Below are positions 5,923 to 11,812 of a DNA stretch of 11,812 nucleotides, in pieces. Source of the DNA: Desulfobulbaceae bacterium (GTDB taxonomy: Bacteria > Desulfobacterota > Desulfobulbia > Desulfobulbales > DAOVSZ01); NCBI GenBank assembly GCA_030627725.1, contig DAOVSZ010000048.1:1-11812 (forward strand), given 5' to 3'. The position numbers and the translations under genes were made by a program. The notes under the pieces are model-generated. The model did no database searches and had not been told where the DNA came from. It worked only from the letters and a program-made list of their open reading frames with translations. Numbering within the stretch: the stretch's first letter is position 1; the number at the start of each line of letters is the position of its first letter.

Positions 5923-6675
5923 TTACTGAAAATGGATAATACGGTCAAATAATTCCGGCTTCAGCGCGGCGCCGCCGACAAGGGCGCCGTCAACATCCTC
6001 CTCGGACATCAATGCGTCCACATTCTCAGGATTAACCGAGCCACCATACAATATTCTTATTTCGCTGGCAACGTTTTTCTGATACATACCGGCTAAAAGC
6101 TCCCGCACAAAGGCATGTACCTCCTGCGCCTGAACAACGGTGGCGGTCTTTCCGGTGCCGATGGCCCAAACCGGTTCGTAGGCGACAACTATCGTTGCCG
6201 GATCGGAAATTTCAACTCCAACCAGCCCTTCCCGGACCTGACTTTCCAGGACCTTGAAGGTGTGCCCGGCCTCTCTTTCATCCAGAGTCTCACCAATGCA
6301 GAAGACTGGAACCATGCCGAATTTCTGCGCGCCCAGGATACGCTTATTGACCATTTTGTTGTCTTCGCCAAAGACATGCCGCCGCTCAGAGTGACCGATT
6401 ATTGCCATGCTGCATCCAATATCTTTCAACATCACAGGAGAGATCTCGCCGGTAAAGGCGCCTTTTTCCTCCCAGCAGACGTTCTGCGAAGAAAGCAACA
6501 CGTTTGAGCCCTCCAGGGCCCTGGCAACTTCAAAGAGAGCAGTATAGGGCGGCGCAATCATCACCTCCCGGTCGCGTGCATCAGAACTCAACCTTGCAAC
6601 AGCCCCGGCCAGTTCCACGGCCTCATTGACCGTCATATGCATCTTCCAATTGCCGGCTATCAATGGTGTGCGCAT
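5923..6675 (-). CDS. tpiA: Triosephosphate isomerase
   Basis: A 250-residue TIM-barrel enzyme that interconverts dihydroxyacetone phosphate and glyceraldehyde 3-phosphate in the cytoplasm. Catalytic residues are all visible: N9 and K11 in AGNWKMH, H95 in IIGHSERR and the base E167 in AYEPVWAIGTGKTA, whose GTGKTA part is the mobile lid (173-178). The phosphate-binding LYGGSV (209-214) and ALVGGAAL (231-238) are also present. The length is standard. AGGAGG (complement of 6681-6686) lies 5 bases before the ATG and directly after the pgk stop, so it is tightly coupled to pgk in the glycolytic operon. Confidence 0.98.
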   Translation of the reverse strand: MRTPLIAGNWKMHMTVNEAVELAGAVARLSSDARDREVMIAPPYTALFEVARALEGSNVLLSSQNVCWEEKGAFTGEISPVMLKDIGCSMAIIGHSERRHVFGEDNKMVNKRILGAQKFGMVPVFCIGETLDEREAGHTFKVLESQVREGLVGVEISDPATIVVAYEPVWAIGTGKTATVVQAQEVHAFVRELLAGMYQKNVASEIRILYGGSVNPENVDALMSEEDVDGALVGGAALKPELFDRIIHFQ

Positions 6676-6686
6676 CTCGTCCTCCT

Positions 6687-7871
6687 CTATTTCTTCTCCT
6701 CAAGAGCGGCAACGCCCGGGAGTGTTTTGCCTTCCATCAACATGAGAAAGGCGCCGCCGCCGGTTGACATATAGGAGATATTATTCGTTTCACCCGCCTT
6801 GTGCACCGCAACATCCGTATCACCGCCGCCGACAATCGTCAAGGCATGTGAACCAGCGACCCGCTGTACCATTGCCATTGTCCCGCGCGAATAGGCATCC
6901 ATCTCAAAGGCGCCCATGGGACCGTTCCAGACAATAGTTCTGGCATTCTCTAAGGCCTCGGAGAAAAGAAGCGTGGTCGCCGGACCGATATCGAGTATCA
7001 TCCATTCATCCGGGACCTCCTGGACCGTTGTCCGCATTGTCTCGGCCCTGGGCTCAAACCGGTCCGCCACAATACAGTCGACTGGTAGATAGAACTTCAC
7101 CCCCTTGCTCTTCGCCTTTTCAACAAGTTCCCGCGCCGTCTCCAGAAGATCATCTTCAACCTTGGATTTGCCGACACTGTACCCCCAGCTCTTCAGAAAG
7201 GTATTGGCCATGGCGCCGCCGATAATCATCTTGTCGACCCGGTCCAACATGTTACGAAGGGCGCCAAGTTTACTCGACACCTTGGCGCCGCCGACAATGG
7301 CAACCAGAGGCCGCACCGGATCTCCCATGGAACGTTGAAAATAATCCATTTCCTTCTGGAGGAGAAATCCTGCCGCACACTGGTCAAAAAACTCGGTCAC
7401 GCCGACCACGGAAGCGTGGGCTCGATGCGCTACAGCAAAGGCGTCATTGACAAAGATATCAGCCAACGAAGCAAGCTTTTTGGAAAATTCCCTGTCGTTT
7501 TCCTGTTCCGCTGCATGAAACCGCAAGTTTTCCAGAAGGACAACCTCGCCTGGCTGCATCGCATCCACGATTGCCCGAACCTCCTCACCGATGCAGTCGG
7601 GCGCAAGTTTAATATCTTTATCGATGAGCCTGGAGAGGCGTTTCGCCACCGGGGCCAGGGAAAATTTTTCCTGCCGCTTTCCCTTGGGTCGGCCAAGGTG
7701 GGACATAATGATAATCTTTGCATGCTCATCCAGGGCATGGTTGATGGTCGGCAGGACACCGCGTATCCTGGTGTCGTCGGTAATATTGTTATGCTCATCA
7801 AAAGGCACGTTAAAGTCTACACGGATAAGAATCTTCTTCTCCCTGATATCAATGTCTTTGATATTCTTCAC
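6687..7871 (-). CDS. pgk: Phosphoglycerate kinase
   Basis: A 394-residue two-domain kinase that moves phosphate from 1,3-bisphosphoglycerate to ADP, making ATP and 3-phosphoglycerate (reversible). Visible motifs: RVDFNVP (17-23) and SHLGRP (57-62), which bind the substrate; GGAKVSSK (194-201) and GPMGAFE (317-323) near the nucleotide; GGGDT (348-352) and STGGGAFL (369-376) at the active-site hinge. The length is standard. The start codon is GTG (complement of 7869-7871), well supported by AAGGAG 7 bases upstream. It follows gap after a 153-bp spacer containing a GC-rich hairpin, and precedes tpiA by 11 bases. Confidence 0.98.
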   Translation of the reverse strand: MKNIKDIDIREKKILIRVDFNVPFDEHNNITDDTRIRGVLPTINHALDEHAKIIIMSHLGRPKGKRQEKFSLAPVAKRLSRLIDKDIKLAPDCIGEEVRAIVDAMQPGEVVLLENLRFHAAEQENDREFSKKLASLADIFVNDAFAVAHRAHASVVGVTEFFDQCAAGFLLQKEMDYFQRSMGDPVRPLVAIVGGAKVSSKLGALRNMLDRVDKMIIGGAMANTFLKSWGYSVGKSKVEDDLLETARELVEKAKSKGVKFYLPVDCIVADRFEPRAETMRTTVQEVPDEWMILDIGPATTLLFSEALENARTIVWNGPMGAFEMDAYSRGTMAMVQRVAGSHALTIVGGGDTDVAVHKAGETNNISYMSTGGGAFLMLMEGKTLPGVAALEEKK

Positions 7872-7941
7872 GCCTTTACTCCTTAAAATATTTTCACCAT
7901 CAGAAGCGCATCTTCCGCCGGCTCTCTGTAATAGTTCTGGT

Positions 7942-7981
7942 CCCGGAGATCGGAGTCTCCGCTTCGCTCCGCTTACCCGGG
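7942..7981 (-). repeat. GC-rich hairpin in the gap-pgk spacer
   Basis: CCCGG (7942-7946) pairs with CCGGG (7977-7981). Nested inside, CGGAG (7951-7955) pairs with CTCCG (7967-7971). The spacer also holds GGCGCC copies at 7980-7985 and 8004-8009 that can pair with each other. No T run follows on the minus strand, so this is not an intrinsic terminator. It could stabilise or direct cutting of the gap-pgk mRNA, or be a copy of a dispersed intergenic repeat. The rest of the 7872-8024 spacer shows only the pgk Shine-Dalgarno. Confidence 0.45.
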
Positions 7982-8024
7982 CGCCCCAATCGCGGCTAGA
8001 TTCGGCGCCTGTGATCGCTTACCA

Positions 8025-9239
8025 TCAGACCATCTGATCGGCAATAGATACAGTCCGGTCCGCCAGCATATTCGTATAGCTTCCCAGCTCGTTATCATAC
8101 CAGCCGTAAATAACCGCCTGCGTCACAGGCACATCCAGGATATGGGGAGCATCCGGATCAGTCTTTATATTGAGTTTGTCAAGGTTGACGCGGATCACCG
8201 CGGTCCTCGTATGCGTCTCCGTCCCCTCAATCACTGTCGCGGCAAAAGGCAGGGCAATGATATCAGATGAGACATTCTGCTCCTCGGTATATTCGAGGTA
8301 CGGTGAGTTCTCAGCGTACTCGCTGTATATCGAGTTCAGTTTTTTGCGTTTGATCGGATCATTCAAATCGTCCTGCAGGTTCAACACGAGCACGATCAGG
8401 GAACCGGTATTGGTGGGGATCCTGACGGATTCCGCAATAAAACCAATACGCTTCATTTCCGGAATAACGAGCGGCAGGGCCCGCGCCGCGCCTGTGCTGG
8501 TCAGGATGATATTGTTCAGGATACTCCTGTTTTTTCTCAGGTCCTTTGCCCCGCTATTCGGAAGACGGTCAAGCACCTGCTGACTTCCGGTTGCGGCATG
8601 AACGGTGACCATTGAAGCGCTTAAGAAATTATCCGCGCCAAAATGGTCAAGCAGCGGTTTGATCATATAGGAAAGACAGGTAGTGGTGCAGGAAGCGCCG
8701 GAGATAAGACAGTGTTTGGACGGAATATAGTCGTCGTCGTTAATCCCCATAACCGTGGTAACGGCGTCTTCCGGCATACTCATCCCCTCTGCCTTGATCT
8801 TGAACGGCGCGGAAAGAAGAACCTTTTCCGCGCCGGCGTAAAGATGGCCCCTGAGCGCACCCCGCGGCGCATCCTGGTCCGCGGTCGGATCGTTGAACAC
8901 ACCGGTTGTGTCCACAACAAGCCGGACATCATTATCGCCCCACTTGATCTCCTTCGGATTCCGCGCCTCGCGCAGGATCTTCACCGGCACGCCGTTGACT
9001 GTCATGGCGCCGTCGGACTCGGACAGATTTTCAATCATCCGGTCGGCCTTATATCCGTGCAGATACATGCCCAGGCGACCGTAGGAACTGTCCCGATCAA
9101 TGGCACTGGCGATATCCTGCAGACCGGTTCCTACTTCCCTGCCGATATTTACCACAATTTCAGAAAAATGCTTCCTTCCGACATGATGCCATAAGGTCAG
9201 TTTGCCTATGCGGCCAAGGCCGTTGATTCCTAGCTTCAT
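8025..9239 (-). CDS. gap: Glyceraldehyde-3-phosphate dehydrogenase, long divergent form
   Basis: A 404-residue cytoplasmic enzyme that oxidises glyceraldehyde 3-phosphate to 1,3-bisphosphoglycerate (or the reverse). The usual length is about 330-340. Rossmann motif GINGLGRIG (4-12); catalytic C184 in SGASCTTTCL, with Thr where most have Asn (T187); catalytic H214 in TVHAATGSQ; TSTGAARAL (247-255) and R273 of RIPT for substrate; C-terminal WYDNELGSY (380-388). The Asp that usually binds the NAD ribose (IND in E. coli) aligns with G33 of VVNIGRE, followed by R34. This suggests NADP or dual use. Most of the extra length lies in the catalytic half (about 290-350). AAGGAG (complement of 9251-9256) lies 11 bases before the ATG. 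First gene of the glycolytic unit. Confidence 0.93.
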   Translation of the reverse strand: MKLGINGLGRIGKLTLWHHVGRKHFSEIVVNIGREVGTGLQDIASAIDRDSSYGRLGMYLHGYKADRMIENLSESDGAMTVNGVPVKILREARNPKEIKWGDNDVRLVVDTTGVFNDPTADQDAPRGALRGHLYAGAEKVLLSAPFKIKAEGMSMPEDAVTTVMGINDDDYIPSKHCLISGASCTTTCLSYMIKPLLDHFGADNFLSASMVTVHAATGSQQVLDRLPNSGAKDLRKNRSILNNIILTSTGAARALPLVIPEMKRIGFIAESVRIPTNTGSLIVLVLNLQDDLNDPIKRKKLNSIYSEYAENSPYLEYTEEQNVSSDIIALPFAATVIEGTETHTRTAVIRVNLDKLNIKTDPDAPHILDVPVTQAVIYGWYDNELGSYTNMLADRTVSIADQMV

Positions 9240-9409
9240 TTTGTACTGATCTCCTTCTCTTTAAGCCCAGCAATGCTGGAGTTTATTAAGTTGAAAGCTT
9301 ACACTCCCGGACGGTTTTCAGACCGATGTTATTGTAAGCTAAGGGCTCGCTCAAAGATACGTTCGCAGAATTGAGGTTACATGTGAAATTATTTTTGTGC
9401 GAGCCCTCA
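9240..9409 (-). promoter_or_regulatory. Structured 5' leader of the gap operon (candidate cis-regulatory RNA)
   Basis: About 170 nt of leader follow the predicted start site and contain several long-range pairings. Stem A: AGGGCTCGC (9342-9350) with GCGAGCCCT (9399-9407), 9 bp. Competing stem B: AATTGAGG (9369-9376) with CCTCAATT (9405-9412), which shares bases 9405-9407 with stem A. Stem C: AGCTTACA (9296-9303) with TGTAAGCT (9333-9340), 8 bp, enclosing CGGT/ACCG (9312-9315 with 9322-9325). Element D: CCAGCA-A-TGCTGG (9267-9279), close to the Shine-Dalgarno. I do not recognise a known riboswitch class. The exclusive stems A and B are what one expects from a regulatory leader. Confidence 0.5.
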
Positions 9410-9415
9410 ATTTTA

Positions 9416-9445
9416 ATTCTATTCAGTTCATTGCCTGAAAGTCAA
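9416..9445 (-). promoter_or_regulatory. Sigma70-type promoter of the gap-pgk-tpiA-secG-tRNA-Leu unit
   Basis: On the minus strand, TTGACT (complement of 9440-9445) and TAGAAT (complement of 9416-9421) are separated by 18 bp. Each box matches the consensus at 5 of 6 positions. The predicted start is near 9409, about 170 nt before the gap ATG. From here to the rmuC stop (9446-9551) the DNA is A/T-rich, with a T run on the minus strand directly after the rmuC TGA (complement of 9544-9550) but no good stem before it. Otherwise I see nothing in that stretch. Confidence 0.7.
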
Positions 9446-9551
9446 GGGCAAGAAAAAACACGCCACGTACTTGTCAAAGTCAGACGTGAGTTGCTCCATA
9501 AAGTAATCACAAAATATAAAGTTACCAGCAAATAAAATTCTTTCAAAAAAA

Positions 9552-11126
9552 TCAGCCCGATTCCTCCACGGACGCAGCTGCCGCCCTGTCTCCTTCACTT
9601 CCATCCACCTGCGGAACCCGTGTTATCTTCGTAACAGTCTCGAGCGGTTCGATTTCATCAGACATCGTGGTGTCGATCTCATGAAATTTACGCGCCGTAA
9701 CCAGGACCCGACTTTCATAAGAACCGACCGCCTTATTAAACGAATCAACCGTCCTGTCAAGTCCCTTCCTGATATCAATAAAATGTTTTGCCAAAACATT
9801 CAGCCGGACATAGAGTTCTTTCCCCATCTCTCCGATTGCATGGGCATGCTCTGTAATCCTTTCCTGACGCCAGCCGTAAGAGACGGCACGCAGAAGGGCG
9901 ATCAGGGTCGTGGGGGTCGCCAGAATCACTCGCTGGGTAACGCCGAACTCTATGAGCTCGGGATCCTGTTCCAGGGCAGCGGAAAAGAAATTCTCACCTG
10001 GCAGAAAGAGAACGACAAACTCCGGGGTCGGCTGAAACTGCTCCCAGTATCCCTTGCTGCTCAACTGGGTGAGATGCGTACGGACCAGTCTGGCGTGATC
10101 TTTCAGTTTTGCCACCCTCACCCCATCATCATCCGTCTCAAGCGCCTCAAGATACGATAGCAGAACGGCCTTGGAATCGACCACGATATTTTTCTTGCCC
10201 GGAAGTTTGATCACCAAGTCGGGCCGCAGCCTGCCGTTTTCCGTGCCAACCGTCTCCTGCTCGATAAAATCGCAGTATTCGACCATGCCGGCCATCTCTA
10301 CCACACGCCTGAGCTGTATCTCGCCCCAACGGCCACGCACTGTAGGCGTCCTCAAGGCCTTTACCAGATTGGCCGTCTCACCCTGAAGGCGAATCTGGTT
10401 TGCGGCCAGGGATTTCACCTGTTCGGTAAGCCCTGAATACGCCTCGGTTCGTACCTTTTCCATCTGCCTGATCTGCTCATCCACCTTCTGCAGGGACTGA
10501 TGCAGCGGCTGTACCATCTCCTTGATCGACTGTTTCCGAAGTTCCAGGTCCTTTTTGGCCCTCTCCTGGGTCTCGCCAAGTGTCGCCTTTGCCAGTTCAA
10601 GAAACGATTTGCTGTTGCTCCTGAAGATATCCGTTGACAGCGCCTTAAACGAATTACTTAACTCCTCCCTCGCCTCCTGCAACAGCTTCTGCTTTTCCTC
10701 TGTGACCTTTTGCTCGGCAATCAGACGCTCCTCCATGTCAGCGACATTTTCCTTGAGCGCCATGCAGCTCCCATGCAGCCGCGTCACCTCCTCTTCCTTG
10801 GCCAGAAGCCGTGGTTCCAACTCGGCAAGGCGGACATTTTTCCCTTCAGCCCGAGAGCGCAGTTCAGCCTCCTGCCTGTTTTCACTACGTAACCGCTCAA
10901 TCTCCTCGTCCCGGCCAAGAAGAGCTTCCTTCAGTTCGACAATCCGCCCGTCCCGCACAGCCAATCTCTCCTCACAGACAGACCGTTCCGTCTCCGCTTC
11001 CGCCAAGGCGGCATCCAGGATCCGCCTGCCGCGCGATCGCACCAGAAACAGAGCGCAAATACAGCCAAGCGCAAGAAGAGAAAGAAGCAGTATGGGAAGG
11101 GAATCCTGATCAAGAAGTACGTTCAT
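9552..11126 (-). CDS. rmuC: DNA recombination protein RmuC
   Basis: A 524-residue protein. One N-terminal membrane anchor (about 10-29, LPILLLSLLALGCICALFLV) is followed by basic residues, so the rest should face the cytoplasm. A long coiled coil spans about 35-255. The RmuC domain (about 255-485) has RGRWGEIQLRRVVE (264-277) and a PD-(D/E)xK nuclease-like core: P302-D303, then D317-S318-K319 in IVVDSKA. RmuC limits certain DNA rearrangements (short inverted-repeat recombination in E. coli); its biochemical activity is poorly defined. The acidic, Ala-rich C-terminal tail is variable. It is transcribed alone, divergent from the tRNA gene. The ATG has a Shine-Dalgarno-like AAGGA about 12 bases upstream, rather far. 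Length is within the family range. Confidence 0.93.
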   Translation of the reverse strand: MNVLLDQDSLPILLLSLLALGCICALFLVRSRGRRILDAALAEAETERSVCEERLAVRDGRIVELKEALLGRDEEIERLRSENRQEAELRSRAEGKNVRLAELEPRLLAKEEEVTRLHGSCMALKENVADMEERLIAEQKVTEEKQKLLQEAREELSNSFKALSTDIFRSNSKSFLELAKATLGETQERAKKDLELRKQSIKEMVQPLHQSLQKVDEQIRQMEKVRTEAYSGLTEQVKSLAANQIRLQGETANLVKALRTPTVRGRWGEIQLRRVVEMAGMVEYCDFIEQETVGTENGRLRPDLVIKLPGKKNIVVDSKAVLLSYLEALETDDDGVRVAKLKDHARLVRTHLTQLSSKGYWEQFQPTPEFVVLFLPGENFFSAALEQDPELIEFGVTQRVILATPTTLIALLRAVSYGWRQERITEHAHAIGEMGKELYVRLNVLAKHFIDIRKGLDRTVDSFNKAVGSYESRVLVTARKFHEIDTTMSDEIEPLETVTKITRVPQVDGSEGDRAAAASVEESG

Positions 11127-11317
11127 GGTTCCATTGGTCCTTCAGGCGCGACAATCCAGACAAGTGCCCGCCCTTTATAATCTACGAACTCGCATGAAAA
11201 ATTTTCTCTCCCGAAAATTACCTGATAACATGCCCCAACACACCCATTTTTTTAAAATAAAAACAATTATCCTGCTCCACATATCTATGATGACCGGATT
11301 TTTTCAGCAAAAAAATG

Positions 11318-11345
11318 TTGACAACTTGAAACTCTCCAATATAAT
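11318..11345 (+). promoter_or_regulatory. Perfect-consensus promoter for the tRNA gene
   Basis: TTGACA (11318-11323) and TATAAT (11340-11345) both match the sigma70 consensus exactly, with a 16-bp spacer and an A run (11309-11315) just upstream that may act as an UP element. The start site should be near 11352, about 16 nt before the mature tRNA. The rest of the 11127-11317 interval (between rmuC and this promoter) is A/T-rich; a TTATAA-like box on the minus strand near 11174-11180 might serve rmuC but has no clear -35. Confidence 0.85.
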
Positions 11346-11367
11346 ACCTTGTTTACATTTAAGTAAC

Positions 11368-11444
11368 GGGCCTATAGCTCAGTTGGCTAGAGCCACCGGC
11401 TCATAACCGGTCGGTCCCAGGTTCAAGTCCTGGTAGGCCCACCA
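11368..11444 (+). tRNA. tRNA with anticodon CAU, most likely tRNA-Ile2
   Basis: A 77-nt cloverleaf with encoded CCA. Acceptor GGGCCTA/TAGGCCC, D arm GCTC/GAGC, anticodon stem ACCGG/CCGGT around the loop CTCATAA (anticodon CAT), and T arm CCAGG-TTCAAGT-CCTGG. The acceptor stem GGGCCTA is what I know from bacterial tRNA-Ile(GAT), not from elongator tRNA-Met. This favours the minor isoleucine tRNA whose C34 is changed to lysidine by TilS to read AUA. Elongator tRNA-Met is the alternative; an initiator is excluded by the paired 1-72 position and the lack of three G-C pairs at the loop-side end of the anticodon stem. Confidence 0.9.
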
Positions 11445-11561
11445 TTCTATCAGATAGATATTTCATTTCTAGAGAGTCTCAAGCTTGAAATACAAAAGTA
11501 GAAATAAAACATTCTCCTTTATTGTGTTTAAGACAATAACCCGAGGATTCTAAACACAAAG
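11445..11561 (+). other. Structured 3' trailer between tRNA and terminator
   Basis: About 117 nt with no ORF. TTGTGTTTA (11522-11530) is the exact reverse complement of TAAACACAA (11551-11559), a 9-bp stem directly before the terminator. Upstream, TATTTCA (11459-11465) can pair with TGAAATA (11486-11492), while ATTTCTA (11465-11471) can pair with TAGAAAT (11499-11505); the two stems share base 11465. It could be just a processed trailer, or it could yield a small RNA. Confidence 0.4.
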
Positions 11562-11594
11562 GTGCAGCCCTAAAAGAGGTTGCACTTTTTTTTT
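11558..11594 (+). terminator. Intrinsic terminator of the tRNA transcript
   Basis: GTGCAGCC (11562-11569) pairs with GGTTGCAC (11578-11585) with one G-U pair, loop CTAAAAGA. An A run before the stem and nine T (11586-11594) after it allow the stem to extend further. It lies about 120 nt past the tRNA 3' end and 55 bp before the NIF3-type gene, so it separates the two units. Confidence 0.88.
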
Positions 11595-11648
11595 GTTCGC
11601 CGGCTGTCTGATGAAACCGTGCTTCCAGGCCTGACGAACTGATACCTT

Positions 11649-11812
11649 ATGATACTGAAAGATTTTATTGAAATTCTGGATGAGATTGCCGCCTTTTCCC
11701 TTGCCGAGCCCTGGGACAATGTCGGACTCATGGTAGGCAACAACACCCAGGAGGTACACGGAATCTTGGTCGCCCTGGACCCGACCGCAGAGCTTCTTGA
11801 CGAGGCAGAGGC
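11649..11812 (+). CDS. NIF3/YbgI-family dinuclear metal-binding protein (N-terminal part, cut by window end)
   Basis: The first 54 codons of a gene that runs off the window. The translation starts MILKDFIEILDEIAAFSLAE and continues PWDNVGLMVG, the N-terminal signature of the NIF3 family (E. coli YbgI, often labelled GTP cyclohydrolase I type 2), then a GILVALDPTAELLDEA segment with the usual strand-helix pattern. Known members are hexameric or toroidal proteins with two metal ions; the cellular role is not settled. The start is forced: an in-frame TGA lies at 11640-11642 and the first ATG after it is at 11649. There is no good Shine-Dalgarno, only weak purine stretches upstream. It follows the tRNA terminator, so it needs its own promoter, which I cannot point to with confidence. 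Confidence 0.88.
   Translation, partial: MILKDFIEILDEIAAFSLAEPWDNVGLMVGNNTQEVHGILVALDPTAELLDEAE

Noticed and set aside
7591..8037. Plus-strand ORF antisense to the pgk start
   Set aside because: Lies opposite a certain gene and shows mirrored codon periodicity with a Ser/Leu/Arg-rich translation, typical of a shadow frame.
8024..8038. ATCAGA-CCA-TCTGAT inverted repeat at the gap stop
   Set aside because: A short stem without a T run. Probably chance; it would not end transcription before pgk.
9544..9554. Terminator of rmuC
   Set aside because: A run of seven T on the minus strand follows the stop, but only a 3-bp stem precedes it; too weak to list.
10522..11109. Long plus-strand ORF opposite rmuC
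   Set aside because: Ser/Arg-rich translation, the expected antisense of a Glu/Arg/Leu-rich coiled coil.
1..11812. CRISPR array, insertion sequence, prophage or defence island
   Set aside because: No regularly spaced repeats, transposase, integrase or known defence protein on either strand.

Overview
The window reads like a chromosomal segment of a Gram-negative, probably anaerobic bacterium of the Desulfobacterota (former Deltaproteobacteria). This placement is an inference from four things: a class I cyclic-di-GMP riboswitch in front of signalling genes; a response-regulator/PAS protein ending in a Cys-x2-Cys ... Cys-x2-Cys tail, a type I recall as common in that phylum; an epimerase-type threonine dehydrogenase paired with a 2-amino-3-ketobutyrate CoA ligase; and the order gap-pgk-tpiA-secG-tRNA-Leu. 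I see no insertion sequence, phage gene, CRISPR array or defence system. The window looks like core genome with a local signalling operon.

Left part (1-3909, plus strand). The 3' end of a threonine dehydrogenase gene overlaps a kbl-like gene; together they turn threonine into glycine and acetyl-CoA. A 283-bp gap follows. It holds an extended -10 promoter, a c-di-GMP-I (GEMM-I) aptamer, an intrinsic terminator and an inverted repeat over the ribosome binding site. Next come two signalling genes, REC-PAS-coiled coil-Cys4 and CNB-degenerate REC. The arrangement suggests that c-di-GMP sets transcription of two regulators that themselves carry no DNA-binding or enzymatic output domain.

Middle (3924-5438). 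A 366-residue protein of unknown function lies convergent to the signalling operon. A doubtful small ORF follows, then a 16-bp perfect hairpin that can terminate transcription from both sides.

Minus-strand unit (9445 down to 5304). A sigma70-type promoter drives a long structured leader, then gap, pgk, tpiA, secG and tRNA-Leu(GAG). This joins lower glycolysis to a Sec translocase subunit and a tRNA. The GAPDH is long and diverged, with a coenzyme-site change that suggests relaxed or NADP specificity.

Right part (9552-11812). rmuC is on the minus strand. Divergent from it, a perfect-consensus promoter drives a tRNA with anticodon CAU, most likely tRNA-Ile2. Its transcript seems to run about 150 nt further through a structured trailer to a strong terminator. 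The window ends inside a NIF3/YbgI-type gene.

The items most worth a second look are the riboswitch module with its two output-less regulators, the Glu-for-Asp receiver domain, the structured gap leader and the structured tRNA trailer.
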